A stretch of 64,000 nucleotides of DNA. Source: Leifsonia sp. AK011. Lineage in GTDB: Bacteria; Actinomycetota; Actinomycetes; Actinomycetales; Microbacteriaceae. Location of the stretch: contig NZ_JACCCH010000001.1 in NCBI RefSeq assembly GCF_013410945.1, forward strand, positions 744,001 through 808,000. Reading direction: 5' to 3'. The translations under genes and the position numbers were made by a program. A model generated the notes under the pieces. That model saw nothing but the letters and a program-made list of their open reading frames with translations. It searched no databases and was not told the DNA's origin. Of this stretch, positions 1-7,315 are shown one piece after another. Within the stretch, counting starts at the first letter, position 1; each line of letters begins with the position of its first letter.

Positions 1-177
1 GTGGACTTTTCCCAGGGGTTGACGTTTCGTGACGCTTTGCGGGCAGCAGGCGCACGCGTGGAATTGCTCGACATTCCCGGCGCGGGCCACGAGTGGGCGG
101 ACCGTCCAGCGCAACCGGAAGACCAGCATGGCGACTTCGGAATGGTGGCCGCGCAGTTCTTCGACGCTGTTCTCTGA
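1..177 (+). CDS. C-terminal end of a probable alpha/beta-hydrolase (5' truncated by window)
   Basis: The frame is open from base 1 and ends at TGA 175-177, so only the last 58 residues are visible. They contain the segment LDIPGAGHEW, which resembles the final strand and catalytic-histidine turn of alpha/beta-hydrolase-fold enzymes, followed by a short C-terminal helix. No nucleophile elbow or other active-site part is in the window, so the substrate cannot be guessed. The assignment rests on this short tail alone; any protein with a Rossmann-like strand followed by a helix would look similar. The next gene starts 35 nt downstream. Confidence 0.5.
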   Translation: MDFSQGLTFRDALRAAGARVELLDIPGAGHEWADRPAQPEDQHGDFGMVAAQFFDAVL

Positions 178-200
178 GCCGACTTCCACCAGTGCGGGAG

Positions 201-206
201 TACCGT
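201..206 (+). promoter_or_regulatory. -10 box (TACCGT) for a leaderless argA transcript
   Basis: TACCGT ends 6 nt before the GTG at 213, which places the transcription start at or next to the start codon. It fixes the choice of this GTG over the upstream in-frame ATG at 93, which would overlap the preceding gene. Confidence 0.5.
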
Positions 207-212
207 GGGGGT

Positions 213-716
213 GTGAGTGACTTCAGCGTCCGGGCGGCGCGCACCAGTGACATCCCGGGCATCCAGGCCCTCGTCGAACCCCTCGCCCAGCGACGCATCC
301 TGCTCGGCAAGGATCGTGTCACCCTCTACGAGGCCGTGCAGGAGTTCCGGGTCGCGGAGGCGGCGGACGGTGACCTGATCGGATGCGGCGCCCTCCACGT
401 CATGTGGGAGGACCTGGGCGAAGTCCGCACCCTCGCCGTTCGCGAGGACCGCCTCACGACGGGCGTCGGACACGCGATCCTCGAGCGCATCGAGACGGAT
501 GCCCGTGCCCTGGGCCTCAGTCGCCTCTTCTGTCTCACCTTCGAGACTGCGTTCTTCGGTCGCCACGGCTTCGAGGCGATCGGGGAGCGGATCGTGGAGC
601 CCGAGGTCTTCGCGCAGCTCGCGCTCTCGCCCGACGAGGGTGTCGCGGAGTTCCTCGACCTCTCCCGCGTCAAGCAGAACACCCTCGGCAACACCCGGAT
701 GCTCAAGCAGCTGTGA
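213..716 (+). CDS. argA: Amino-acid N-acetyltransferase (short N-acetylglutamate synthase, GNAT family)
   Basis: This 167-residue GNAT protein transfers acetyl from acetyl-CoA to glutamate, the first step of arginine synthesis. It has the single-domain form found in actinobacteria, without the kinase-like domain of the E. coli enzyme. The N-terminus VRAARTSDIPGIQAL, the central LGEVRTLAVRED strand with the following acetyl-CoA loop (TTGVGHAILERIE), and the LTFETAFFGRHGFEAI segment are typical of the family. The GTG start is supported by a -10 box 6 nt upstream. Its stop is followed 2 nt later by the ATG of the oxidoreductase gene, suggesting co-transcription. No other arginine genes are nearby. 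Confidence 0.8.
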   Translation: MSDFSVRAARTSDIPGIQALVEPLAQRRILLGKDRVTLYEAVQEFRVAEAADGDLIGCGALHVMWEDLGEVRTLAVREDRLTTGVGHAILERIETDARALGLSRLFCLTFETAFFGRHGFEAIGERIVEPEVFAQLALSPDEGVAEFLDLSRVKQNTLGNTRMLKQL

Positions 717-718
717 CC

Positions 719-1492
719 ATGATCGGCAGCGTCTCCCTCGGTCTTCCCGGTGGGATCGACCACGGCCTGCTTCGCGAGCTGGCTCCGCTCATCGAACGCC
801 TCGGGTTCCGCGCTCTGTGGCTCAACGACACGTCGCACGGCGACTCGCTCGCGGGGCTCGCTGTCGCGGCATCCGTCACGAGCACGCTCACGCTGGCGAC
901 GGGTGTCATCCCGCTCGACCGTCGGCCAACCGCTACGCTCACGGGCGAAATAGCTCGACTGCCCGCCGAACGACTCGAGATCGGCATCGGCTCCGGTGGC
1001 GCGCACGCTGCGCTTCACCGGGTGCGGGAGGGCATCGACGTGCTTCGCGCCGCGACCGACGCGACCATCCTCGTTGGTGCGCTCGGTCCTAAGATGCGTG
1101 CACTGGGGGCCGAACACGCCGACGGCCTCCTCCTGAACTGGCTGACTCCACCCGCTGCCGCCGATGCTGTCGCCACCCTGCGGTCCACCGCTCCGCACGC
1201 TCGCGCCGCCCTCTACGCTCGCACGATCGTGGCGACGGATGCCCGCCCCACCCTCGAACGCGAAGCCGCTACCTACGCGTCCTATCCGACCTACGCGGCG
1301 AACCTCGCACGCATCGGTGCGGACATCCTCGACACCACGATCGACGGCACCCTCCCCGGCGCGCTCCGCGCCCGCGTGACCGAGTATCTGGCGTCGGTCG
1401 ATGAGCTCGTGCTGCGTGCGATCGTGGCGAACGACTCGGACCTTCCGGACTTCGTGGCGGCCGCGGCATCCGCCCTGCACGCTGAGCAGTAG
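719..1492 (+). CDS. LLM-class (luciferase-like) flavin-dependent oxidoreductase
   Basis: A 257-residue TIM-barrel protein of the bacterial luciferase superfamily, which uses FMN or F420 to oxidise small organic substrates. The start MIGSVSLGLPGG, the early helix LIERLGFRALWLNDTSHGDSL, the strand LTLATGVIPLDRR and the glycine-rich IGIGSGGAHAAL loop, which normally cradles the flavin phosphate, are all visible. At 257 residues it is shorter than most members (about 300-350), and the insertion region is reduced. It starts 2 nt after argA ends and is probably translated with it. Whether it binds FMN or F420 cannot be told from the sequence. Confidence 0.7.
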   Translation: MIGSVSLGLPGGIDHGLLRELAPLIERLGFRALWLNDTSHGDSLAGLAVAASVTSTLTLATGVIPLDRRPTATLTGEIARLPAERLEIGIGSGGAHAALHRVREGIDVLRAATDATILVGALGPKMRALGAEHADGLLLNWLTPPAAADAVATLRSTAPHARAALYARTIVATDARPTLEREAATYASYPTYAANLARIGADILDTTIDGTLPGALRARVTEYLASVDELVLRAIVANDSDLPDFVAAAASALHAEQ

Positions 1493-1535
1493 CGGGACAC
1501 GCGCGCGGCCTTCCGCGTTAGGCAGAACCCGCGCT

Positions 1536-1541
1536 TAGCCT
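1536..1541 (+). promoter_or_regulatory. -10 box (TAGCCT) before the 1548 gene
   Basis: TAGCCT lies 6 nt before the ATG at 1548, with no Shine-Dalgarno in between. This fits a leaderless mRNA for the anchored protein and pabC. Confidence 0.45.
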
Positions 1542-1547
1542 TGGCAT

Positions 1548-2177
1548 ATGTCGACGTTGAGGAATCCGGTCGGCCCCCAGCCAGCGAGCGTGTACTGGCG
1601 TCGTCGCCTGGTGGTGGGCCTGGGTCTGCTCGCCGTGATTCTCATCGTCGTGCTCATCATCGTCCGGCCCGACTCTGGCACTCCAACGCCGACACCGGCC
1701 CCCTCCGGTTCGTCGAGCGCGGCGCCCAACCCCGACTCGAGCGCTCCCGCCGACGCGGCGTCGGGCTCCGGTGACGTCGCCTGTGATCCGACCAAGCTCA
1801 CTCTCGAGCCCGTGACTGACGCGACCGAGTACCAGGCGGATGGCACTCCCCAGCTGTGGTTCACGGTCAAGAGCACGATGACCGAGCCGTGCACGCTCTC
1901 CGTCGGATCCGACGTCCAGGAGTATCGCATCACGAGCGGGGACGAGCTGATCTGGTCGTCGCGCGACTGCCAGACCGACCCGGTCGCGGCCACCACCGTG
2001 CTGCAGCCCGGCGTTCCCAAGGAGGGCCCGCACATCACGTGGGACCGCACCCGCTCGTCGACGGACACCTGCGAGGGTCCGCGCGATCCCGTCACCGCGG
2101 GGGGCGCGAGCTACCACCTCGAGGTCTCAATCGGTGACGTGGACTCCACGGCGACGCGACAGTTCCTGCTCTACTGA
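1548..2177 (+). CDS. Membrane-anchored extracytoplasmic protein of unknown function
   Basis: A 209-residue protein with a short cytoplasmic start, one hydrophobic segment at about residues 24-42 (VVGLGLLAVILIVVLIIV), a Thr/Pro/Ser-rich linker and a compact outer domain. The outer domain begins with a CDPTKL motif and holds four cysteines that could form two disulphides. The beta-rich pattern (FTVKSTMTEPCTLSVGSD) is compatible with an Ig-like sensing or binding domain of the DUF4232 kind, but I cannot assign a family. The stop codon overlaps the ATG of pabC by one base, so the two are co-translated; no functional link is obvious. Confidence 0.7.
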   Translation: MSTLRNPVGPQPASVYWRRRLVVGLGLLAVILIVVLIIVRPDSGTPTPTPAPSGSSSAAPNPDSSAPADAASGSGDVACDPTKLTLEPVTDATEYQADGTPQLWFTVKSTMTEPCTLSVGSDVQEYRITSGDELIWSSRDCQTDPVAATTVLQPGVPKEGPHITWDRTRSSTDTCEGPRDPVTAGGASYHLEVSIGDVDSTATRQFLLY

Positions 2178-3061
2178 TGCCGCAGCATGTGCTCGCGATC
2201 GTCGATCGACCGTCGCGTGAGGCACCGGGAACGGATGCCGCCCCCTGGCGTTTCGTCGACCCCGGGTCGCCCCAGCTCACCGCACTCGACCTCGGCGCAA
2301 CCCGCGGCGATGGCATCTTCGAGAGCCTGAGCGTCGGTCACGGCCGGGCGCAGGCACTCGATCACCACCTCCGCCGGTTCGCGAGGTCCGCGGCGATGCT
2401 CGATCTGCCCGCGCCCGACCTCGATATCTGGCGCGCCGTCATCCTCGCAACGATCGCCGAACTCGACCATCCCGGCGAGGCGTTCGTCAAGATCGTGATG
2501 ACCCGGGGCATCGAGTACGGGGACCGGCCAACCGGCTGGGCGTACGGCTCCGTCTCGCCCGACTTCACGAAGGAGCGCACGCAGGGCGTTGCCGTGGTGA
2601 TGCTCGATCGCGGTTACCGGCACGACGTCGAGCAGACGTCCCCGTGGCTGCTCGCCGGCGCCAAGACGCTGAGCTACGCGATCAACCGCGCCGTCGGTCG
2701 GGAGGCCGCACGCCGCGGCGCCGACGACGTCGTCTTCGTCTCGAGCGACGGCATCGTGCTCGAGGGACCCACCTCGACCGTCGTGTACCGCCGCGGCAAC
2801 GAGCTGCTCACACCGGGCACCGGCCTCGGCATTCTCGATGGCACCACGCAGGCCAACGTCTTCCGGTGGGCGGAGCAGCAGGGGCTCGCGACCTCGTTCG
2901 AGCTGACGACGCCGGACCTCCTCCGGTCGGCGGATGCCGCGTGGCTGGTCTCGAGCGTGCGTCTGGCCGCCCCCATCAACGCCATTGACGACGAGCCGTT
3001 TCCCGTCGACGCCGCGTTCACCGCAGCGATGAACGAGTGGCTCGCAGCGCTCGACGACTGA
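2177..3061 (+). CDS. pabC: Aminodeoxychorismate lyase (class IV PLP aminotransferase fold)
   Basis: A 294-residue fold-type IV PLP enzyme. PabC converts 4-amino-4-deoxychorismate to p-aminobenzoate and pyruvate in folate synthesis. Visible motifs are the early RGDGIFESL, the PLP-binding lysine at about residue 163 in AGAKTLSYAIN, and the EGPTSTV cofactor-phosphate loop. These are shared with branched-chain and D-amino-acid aminotransferases, so that is the main alternative. The length and the PabC-like GDGIFES signature favour the lyase. It starts within the stop codon of the preceding gene. A weak 5-bp GCCCC/GGGGC hairpin at 3164-3178, followed by TTT, may end its transcript. Confidence 0.75.
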   Translation: MPQHVLAIVDRPSREAPGTDAAPWRFVDPGSPQLTALDLGATRGDGIFESLSVGHGRAQALDHHLRRFARSAAMLDLPAPDLDIWRAVILATIAELDHPGEAFVKIVMTRGIEYGDRPTGWAYGSVSPDFTKERTQGVAVVMLDRGYRHDVEQTSPWLLAGAKTLSYAINRAVGREAARRGADDVVFVSSDGIVLEGPTSTVVYRRGNELLTPGTGLGILDGTTQANVFRWAEQQGLATSFELTTPDLLRSADAAWLVSSVRLAAPINAIDDEPFPVDAAFTAAMNEWLAALDD

Positions 3062-3202
3062 GCGTGTCCGCATTCCGGGGGACATGTCGGTCCCCCCAAA
3101 ACGGGTGCTGGGGCACAAAAATCGGCCAATTGCCTGAGAATCCGCGAGTTTCGGCGCGTCGTTGCCCCTAGACGGGGCTTTCTGCCGGAGACGTTCACCG
3201 GT

Positions 3203-3208
3203 TACTGT
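3203..3208 (+). promoter_or_regulatory. -10 box (TACTGT) before the DUF2510 gene
   Basis: TACTGT is separated by 6 nt from the GTG at 3215; no ribosome binding site is present in the gap. Confidence 0.45.
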
Positions 3209-3214
3209 TATGCC

Positions 3215-4339
3215 GTGGATGAGAATAACTTCGGGGTGCCCGCGGGGTGGTACCCGGACCCGCTGGGTCTGCCGCAACTGCGGTGGTGGGACTCCCAGGC
3301 GTGGACGGAGCACACCTCCGAGGCGCGCGCGCCCATTGTCATCCAGCCCGCTGCCGCGAGTACCCGTCTGGGTTTCGCCGACGACATCCCCACCCGCCTC
3401 GGCTACGCCGACGACGACCTGCCCTCCCGCCGCGAGCAGCGCGAGAGGGAGCGCCGCGAGCGTGACCGCGGCTTCGCCACCGCCTACGCCGAGCCCTACG
3501 ACGAACCTGCGGTGCTCGACCTCGAGACTGAGACCGGCACCGACCGCGAGGAGCTGAGCGCTCAGCCGCTGCTCGCGATGACGCTCAAGGAACTCGAGCC
3601 ACCCCTCACTGAGACCGTGGATGAGGTGACTCCGGGGCCCCGACGCGCCTCCACTCACGCGAACGCAGCGCCCGCGGCATCCACCCTCAGCGCGCTTGCG
3701 GAAGACCCGATGCCCGAGCGCGCGCTCAAGTCGATGCGTACCTACACGGGTGCTGTCTGGGTGATCGCGGCGATGCCCGTGATCCAGCTTCTGCTGAGCG
3801 TCGTGCTGCTGCTCACCGGCCTCGGCTCTAACTACCCTCTCTATCTCGTGATCTGGATCGCCCCCTACCTCGTCGTGCTGGGGTTCGCGGCCTTCGACCG
3901 TCTGCTCCTGCAGGTGTGGGGACACAAGTCGCCCGCGAGTGCCTGGTGGGCGTTGCTCACCGAGCCCGGCTACCTGATCGTGCGCGCGATCCGCACCTAT
4001 CGCGAGACGGGCAAGGGCTTTGCGCCGCTCGCCGTGTTCGCAGCATCCGTCATGGCGGTGCTCGCGGGAGTGCTCGTGCTGCCGGGCCTGCTCATCGCGG
4101 CGGTGCCCGGAGCGTTCGCCGCGGAGGCCGCGAGCTCGGTCGAGGCGGATGCGCGCGGGCTTCTCGGTGCTGACATCTCGGTCAGCTGCCCGGCACCTCC
4201 GCTGCTGATCGGCGACTCGGTCACGTGTGTGCGCACGTCGCCGGACGGTGAGACCGACGCGGTCGCGGTCGAGCTTGCTCGTCGCAACGGGTGGATCGCC
4301 TGGGACGTGACCGACTGGGGCACGTCCGTCATGGAGTGA
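3215..4339 (+). CDS. DUF2510 and DUF4333-like multi-pass membrane protein
   Basis: A 374-residue protein. Residues about 7-35 (AGWYPDPLGLPQLRWWDSQAWTEH, written here in part) form a DUF2510 domain, a small Trp-rich actinobacterial module. A charged region (REQRERERRERDRG) and an acidic linker follow. Then come membrane segments at about residues 183-207, 213-228 and 272-300. The C-terminal outer part has the spaced cysteines (SCPAPPLLIGDSVTC) and a dG-Ala-Val-Ala-Val pattern like DUF4333. Function is unknown; such proteins are common in Microbacteriaceae and are often guessed to sense or scaffold at the membrane. It converges on radA with 19 nt between the stops. Confidence 0.7.
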   Translation: MDENNFGVPAGWYPDPLGLPQLRWWDSQAWTEHTSEARAPIVIQPAAASTRLGFADDIPTRLGYADDDLPSRREQRERERRERDRGFATAYAEPYDEPAVLDLETETGTDREELSAQPLLAMTLKELEPPLTETVDEVTPGPRRASTHANAAPAASTLSALAEDPMPERALKSMRTYTGAVWVIAAMPVIQLLLSVVLLLTGLGSNYPLYLVIWIAPYLVVLGFAAFDRLLLQVWGHKSPASAWWALLTEPGYLIVRAIRTYRETGKGFAPLAVFAASVMAVLAGVLVLPGLLIAAVPGAFAAEAASSVEADARGLLGADISVSCPAPPLLIGDSVTCVRTSPDGETDAVAVELARRNGWIAWDVTDWGTSVME

Positions 4340-4358
4340 CCCGGCCCAGGCTGGAACT

Positions 4359-5699
4359 CTAGAACTCGGGCACGTCGATCGCGTCGTCGGTGGATGTCGC
4401 GAACGCGAGTCGCATCGCCTCCCTGAGGTGCGCGGCCGACGAGTCCACCACAGTCGCGAAGCCGAGCCGTTTGGCTTCTGCCGCGCGCTGGGCGCCCTGC
4501 GATACCGGGCGGATCTCGCCGGCGAGGCTGATCTCGCCGACCGCCACCTGCGTCACGGGGAACGCCTTGTCGCGGTAGGCGCTCGCGATGGCGAGCGCGA
4601 TCGCGAGGTCGGAGGCAGGCTCCACGATGCGGATGCCGCCCACGGTCGACACGTACACGTCGAAGCCGGAGAGCGGGAGGCCCGCTCGGCGCTCGAGTAC
4701 CGCCAGCACCATCGCGACACGTGAGGAGTCGACGCCGTTGACGACGCGGCGCGGCTGCGGTGCCTGCGTCTTGACGATGAGCGCCTGCACCTCGACGGGA
4801 AGGGCGCGGCGTCCCTCGACGGCGATCGTCACGCACGTGCCGCTCGTGGGGATGCGAGCGCGGGAGAGGAAGAGGCCGGACGGGTCGGCGACTTCGGCGA
4901 TGCCGTCACCGGTCATCTCGAAGCATCCCACCTCGTCGGTGGGGCCGAAGCGGTTCTTGTGTGCCCGCACGAAGCGTAAGGAAGTCTGGCGGTCGCCCTC
5001 GAACTGCAGCACGACGTCCACGAGGTGCTCGAGGAGGCGCGGGCCCGCGATCGTGCCGTCCTTGGTCACGTGGCCGACGAGCAGTACAGGCAGGTTGCGG
5101 TCCTTGCTCACGCGGATGAGGGTGGATGCCACCTCGCGCACCTGCGACGGACCCCCGGCAAGCCCATCCGTGAGCCCGGATGCCACGGTCTGCACGCTGT
5201 CGACGATCACGAGGTCGGGCTTCACTTGGTCGATCTGGCCGAGGATCGTCGCGAGGTCGGTCTCGGCGGCGAGATAGAGCGAGGGGTGCAGCGCGTGCGT
5301 CCGCTCGGCGCGCAGGCGCACCTGGCTCACGGACTCCTCGGCGCTCACGTAGAGCACTCGCTGGCCGGATGCCGCGGCTCGACTGGCCACCTCAAGCAGG
5401 AGCGTCGACTTGCCGACCCCCGGCTCCCCGGAGAGCAGGATCGCGGCCCCCGGAACGATGCCACCGCCGAGCACGCGGTCGAACTCGGCGATCCCGCTCG
5501 GCCAGTGCGCGACCGACTCTGCACCGATCTCGGTGATCGCCCGCGCCTCGGAGGTGGGGCGGATCGGCGTCACGCGCGCAGTCGGGGCCGTGGTGTCCAC
5601 CACCGTGCCCCACTGCTGGCACTCGCCGCAGCGGCCCACCCACTTGATGCTGGTCCACCCGCACTCGGTGCAGCGGAAGTTGGTGGTGACGCGGGCCAT
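4359..5699 (-). CDS. radA: DNA repair protein RadA (Sms)
   Basis: A 446-residue protein, normal for RadA, a RecA-like hexameric ATPase that promotes branch migration during recombination. In order: the four-cysteine zinc finger (CTECGW...CGECQQW) in the first 30 residues, the Walker A motif GEPGVGKSTLL at about residue 92, the Walker B segment PDLVIVDSVQT, the RadA-specific KNRFG motif (HKNRFGPTDE), and a C-terminal Lon-protease-like domain lacking the protease residues. The ATG is the right start because the zinc finger follows directly and a -10 box lies 6 nt upstream. It is not part of an operon. Confidence 0.97.
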   Translation of the reverse strand: MARVTTNFRCTECGWTSIKWVGRCGECQQWGTVVDTTAPTARVTPIRPTSEARAITEIGAESVAHWPSGIAEFDRVLGGGIVPGAAILLSGEPGVGKSTLLLEVASRAAASGQRVLYVSAEESVSQVRLRAERTHALHPSLYLAAETDLATILGQIDQVKPDLVIVDSVQTVASGLTDGLAGGPSQVREVASTLIRVSKDRNLPVLLVGHVTKDGTIAGPRLLEHLVDVVLQFEGDRQTSLRFVRAHKNRFGPTDEVGCFEMTGDGIAEVADPSGLFLSRARIPTSGTCVTIAVEGRRALPVEVQALIVKTQAPQPRRVVNGVDSSRVAMVLAVLERRAGLPLSGFDVYVSTVGGIRIVEPASDLAIALAIASAYRDKAFPVTQVAVGEISLAGEIRPVSQGAQRAAEAKRLGFATVVDSSAAHLREAMRLAFATSTDDAIDVPEF

Positions 5700-5705
5700 G
5701 CCGTC

Positions 5706-5711
5706 AGCCTA
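5706..5711 (-). promoter_or_regulatory. -10 box (TAGGCT) for leaderless radA
   Basis: On the minus strand TAGGCT ends 6 nt before the radA ATG at 5699, with no Shine-Dalgarno between them. Confidence 0.5.
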
Positions 5712-5755
5712 GGCGTGGCATCCGACAGATCGGCGGTGCCCCACGAGGGTGTGGA

Positions 5756-6052
5756 CTACTGCTCGACGTCGCGGCCGCTCGCGCGCCACGCAGCGGTGCC
5801 GCCCTCAACGTTCACGACCTCGACGCCCTGACCTTCGAGCCACTGGGCGACCTGGCTGCTCCGGTAACCGCTCTCGCAGATGAGGTACACGGTCTCATCG
5901 CGCGGGACCTCCTCGAACCGGTCGACGAACGCGCTCATCGGGATGCTGCGGGCCGACGGCACGTGACCGGCTTCGAACTCCCACGGCTCGCGCACATCGA
6001 TGAGGGTCACCCCGTCGAGGGCTGCGAGCTGGTCAACGTCGATGGTCTCCAT
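5756..6052 (-). CDS. Single-domain rhodanese (sulfurtransferase-like)
   Basis: A 98-residue rhodanese domain. The strand TLIDVREPWEFEAGHVPSA is the classical rhodanese first motif, and the active-site loop is CESGYRS, with Cys as the sulfur carrier, followed by SSQVAQWL. Small rhodaneses move sulfane sulfur or detoxify thiosulfate and cyanide. I chose the METIDVDQL start because a TACCCT box lies 7 nt upstream on the minus strand; the in-frame alternative at 6085 adds 11 unlikely residues. Single gene, with the small membrane protein gene downstream in divergent orientation. Confidence 0.85.
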   Translation of the reverse strand: METIDVDQLAALDGVTLIDVREPWEFEAGHVPSARSIPMSAFVDRFEEVPRDETVYLICESGYRSSQVAQWLEGQGVEVVNVEGGTAAWRASGRDVEQ

Positions 6053-6059
6053 GGGTTCG

Positions 6060-6065
6060 AGGGTA
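6060..6065 (-). promoter_or_regulatory. -10 box (TACCCT) before the rhodanese
   Basis: Minus-strand TACCCT with 7 nt to the ATG at 6052. It decides between two in-frame starts. Confidence 0.4.
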
Positions 6066-6139
6066 GCCCGAGTGCGCTCCCACATTCGGCGCGAATCAGG
6101 CGGGACTCGTTAGGCTCGATGCCAGAAGGAGCGTGCGCC

Positions 6140-6580
6140 GTGGCATCCGATTTCGATCCGAGATTCGACCCGGCGTTCCAGCGCGGCTTCGACGGCGCGG
6201 TCGAGCGCAGTGCCACCCCCGCTCCGCGGGTCGAGTCCGTGCCCTCCGCGTCGGTCGAACCCACGCCGGTGCCAGCGGAGGTCCAGCGACAGGTGGTCGA
6301 GCCTGTCGAGACCTCACTCCCGACTCAGCTCCCCACCCTCCGCGGCAACCCCTTCATCCCCGTCCTCTGGATCACCGCAGCCCTCTTCGCAATCGCGGGT
6401 GCCGCCGGCCAGTACTTCGCCACGTTCCTCAACTACTCCGCGCCGGCCTCGTCCGCTGCCCTGGAGTACGTACTGCCCTCGGTGCTGTTCGCGCTCTCGC
6501 CCTGGCTGTTCGCCGCAGGTCTCGCCCTCGGGATCGCGACCCTCGTCATCCACGCTCTGCGCTGGCGCCCCGCGAACTGA
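6140..6580 (+). CDS. Small membrane protein with a repeat-derived in-frame segment
   Basis: A 146-residue protein. The GTG start has AGAAGGAG 8 nt upstream; an in-frame ATG at 6119 lacks such a site. The first half is soluble and Pro/Val/Glu-rich. Two hydrophobic segments follow at about residues 73-91 and 110-140. The stretch QVVEPVETSL is encoded by a copy of a short palindromic repeat (6292-6313) that sits in frame. No family recognised. Its stop overlaps the next start (TGATG), so the two small membrane proteins are probably made together. Confidence 0.6.
   Translation: MASDFDPRFDPAFQRGFDGAVERSATPAPRVESVPSASVEPTPVPAEVQRQVVEPVETSLPTQLPTLRGNPFIPVLWITAALFAIAGAAGQYFATFLNYSAPASSAALEYVLPSVLFALSPWLFAAGLALGIATLVIHALRWRPAN
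6292..6313 (+). repeat. Short palindromic repeat copy inside a coding region
   Basis: A 22-nt unit containing GGTCGAGCCTGTCGAGACC. It resembles the core of the intergenic repeats at 41118-41156 and the left arm of the hairpin at 58553-58587. It is read in frame as VVEPVET without disrupting the gene, in the low-complexity region before the first membrane segment. Confidence 0.5.
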
Positions 6581-6855
6581 TGCGTTTCGCGTTCCTCGCC
6601 TTCGGTACCGCCGTCGCCCTGCTGGGGTTGGGCGGTGGGATGCTCGCCGTCTCGATCACGGACTACCTCGACTCACCCCGCACCCTCAGCAGCACGTCTG
6701 GTCTCGCCGTCTTCGAGGTGGACGGCGTGTTGGTGCAGTACGCGCCCTTCGAAACGGGGCAGGAGGTCACGGTGCTGGGCGCTGGCTTCGTGGTGCTGGT
6801 GGCGTCGCTGGTTCTGGCGGCAATCGTGTGGAGGCCACGCCTCATCCGCGTGTAA
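6580..6855 (+). CDS. Small two-helix membrane protein
   Basis: A 91-residue protein with hydrophobic helices at about residues 2-24 (FAFLAFGTAVALLGLGGGML) and 64-85 (VLGAGFVVLVASLVLAAIV), joined by a polar outer loop of about 40 residues. The helix-loop-helix plan suggests both ends face the cytoplasm. Its ATG overlaps the stop of the preceding gene, so it is translationally coupled. No known family. It ends just 10 nt before tRNA-Ser. Confidence 0.6.
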   Translation: MRFAFLAFGTAVALLGLGGGMLAVSITDYLDSPRTLSSTSGLAVFEVDGVLVQYAPFETGQEVTVLGAGFVVLVASLVLAAIVWRPRLIRV

Positions 6856-6865
6856 ACTCGTCGGC

Positions 6866-6955
6866 GGTACCGTGTCCGAGCGGCCGAAGGTGCAACTCTC
6901 GAAAAGTTGTGTGCGTGAAAGCGCACCGTGGGTTCAAATCCCACCGGTACCGCCA
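6866..6955 (+). tRNA. tRNA-Ser (anticodon CGA)
   Basis: A 90-nt class II tRNA. The acceptor arms GGTACCG and CGGTACC pair perfectly, followed by discriminator G and an encoded CCA. The anticodon stem CAACT/AGTTG holds the loop CTCGAAA, giving anticodon CGA, which reads UCG serine codons common in this GC-rich genome. The long variable arm GTGCG/CGCAC is diagnostic of serine tRNAs. The T arm is GTGGG-TTCAAAT-CCCAC. The terminator begins right at its 3' end. Confidence 0.96.
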
Positions 6956-6996
6956 ACGAAAAAGGGTCGCCCCGAAAGGGGCGGCCCTTTTTCGTT
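6955..6996 (+). terminator. Intrinsic terminator of tRNA-Ser
   Basis: A 19-bp stem with one G-T pair (left arm AACGAAAAAGGG then TCGCCCC; right arm GGGGCGG then CCCTTTTTCGTT) around a GAAA tetraloop. The A-run and T-run on both sides allow it to work in both directions. Confidence 0.85.
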
Positions 6997-7315
6997 GGTT
7001 GAGCCGGTCGGAGGCGAAGCCACTCGTGGGCCCCCGCTGAGCAGTCAGCCGCAGTGCGCACATCGCCCTGACTTGCAGCGACGCGAAACCGCGCACTGTG
7101 GATGCGGCTCAGTAGGGAGTCAAATCCCACCGCAAGGGCCGCCCGTCAGGGCGACCCGCCGAATTCGTAGTACCCCAGACACGCGGCATCCGCCTGCTGT
7201 TGAAGTGCCCTGGCTCGCTCGTCGCAACCCCACCCAACACGGTCTCCGCCCAAGTCAGACGAAAGGGCGCACGCCGGACATGTAGGTAGTGAGATCACCA
7301 GATGATGGAGGAACC
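6997..7315 (+). other. Intergenic region with a partial copy of the tRNA-Ser 3' end
   Basis: No gene is seen in this stretch. It starts with a degenerate GGTTGAG repeat half (6997 on). At 7120-7132 it repeats 13 nt of the tRNA T arm (TCAAATCCCACCG, also at 6934-6946), followed by a GGGC/GCCC hairpin reminiscent of the tRNA terminator. This could be a decayed tRNA copy or an old integration scar. The end carries the GGAGGA ribosome binding site of the next gene. Confidence 0.4.

Noticed and set aside
383-718. N-terminal extension of the luciferase-like oxidoreductase into argA
   Set aside because: It would overlap argA out of frame with Pro/Arg-rich sequence; the TIM-barrel starts at MIGSVSLGL, ATG 719.
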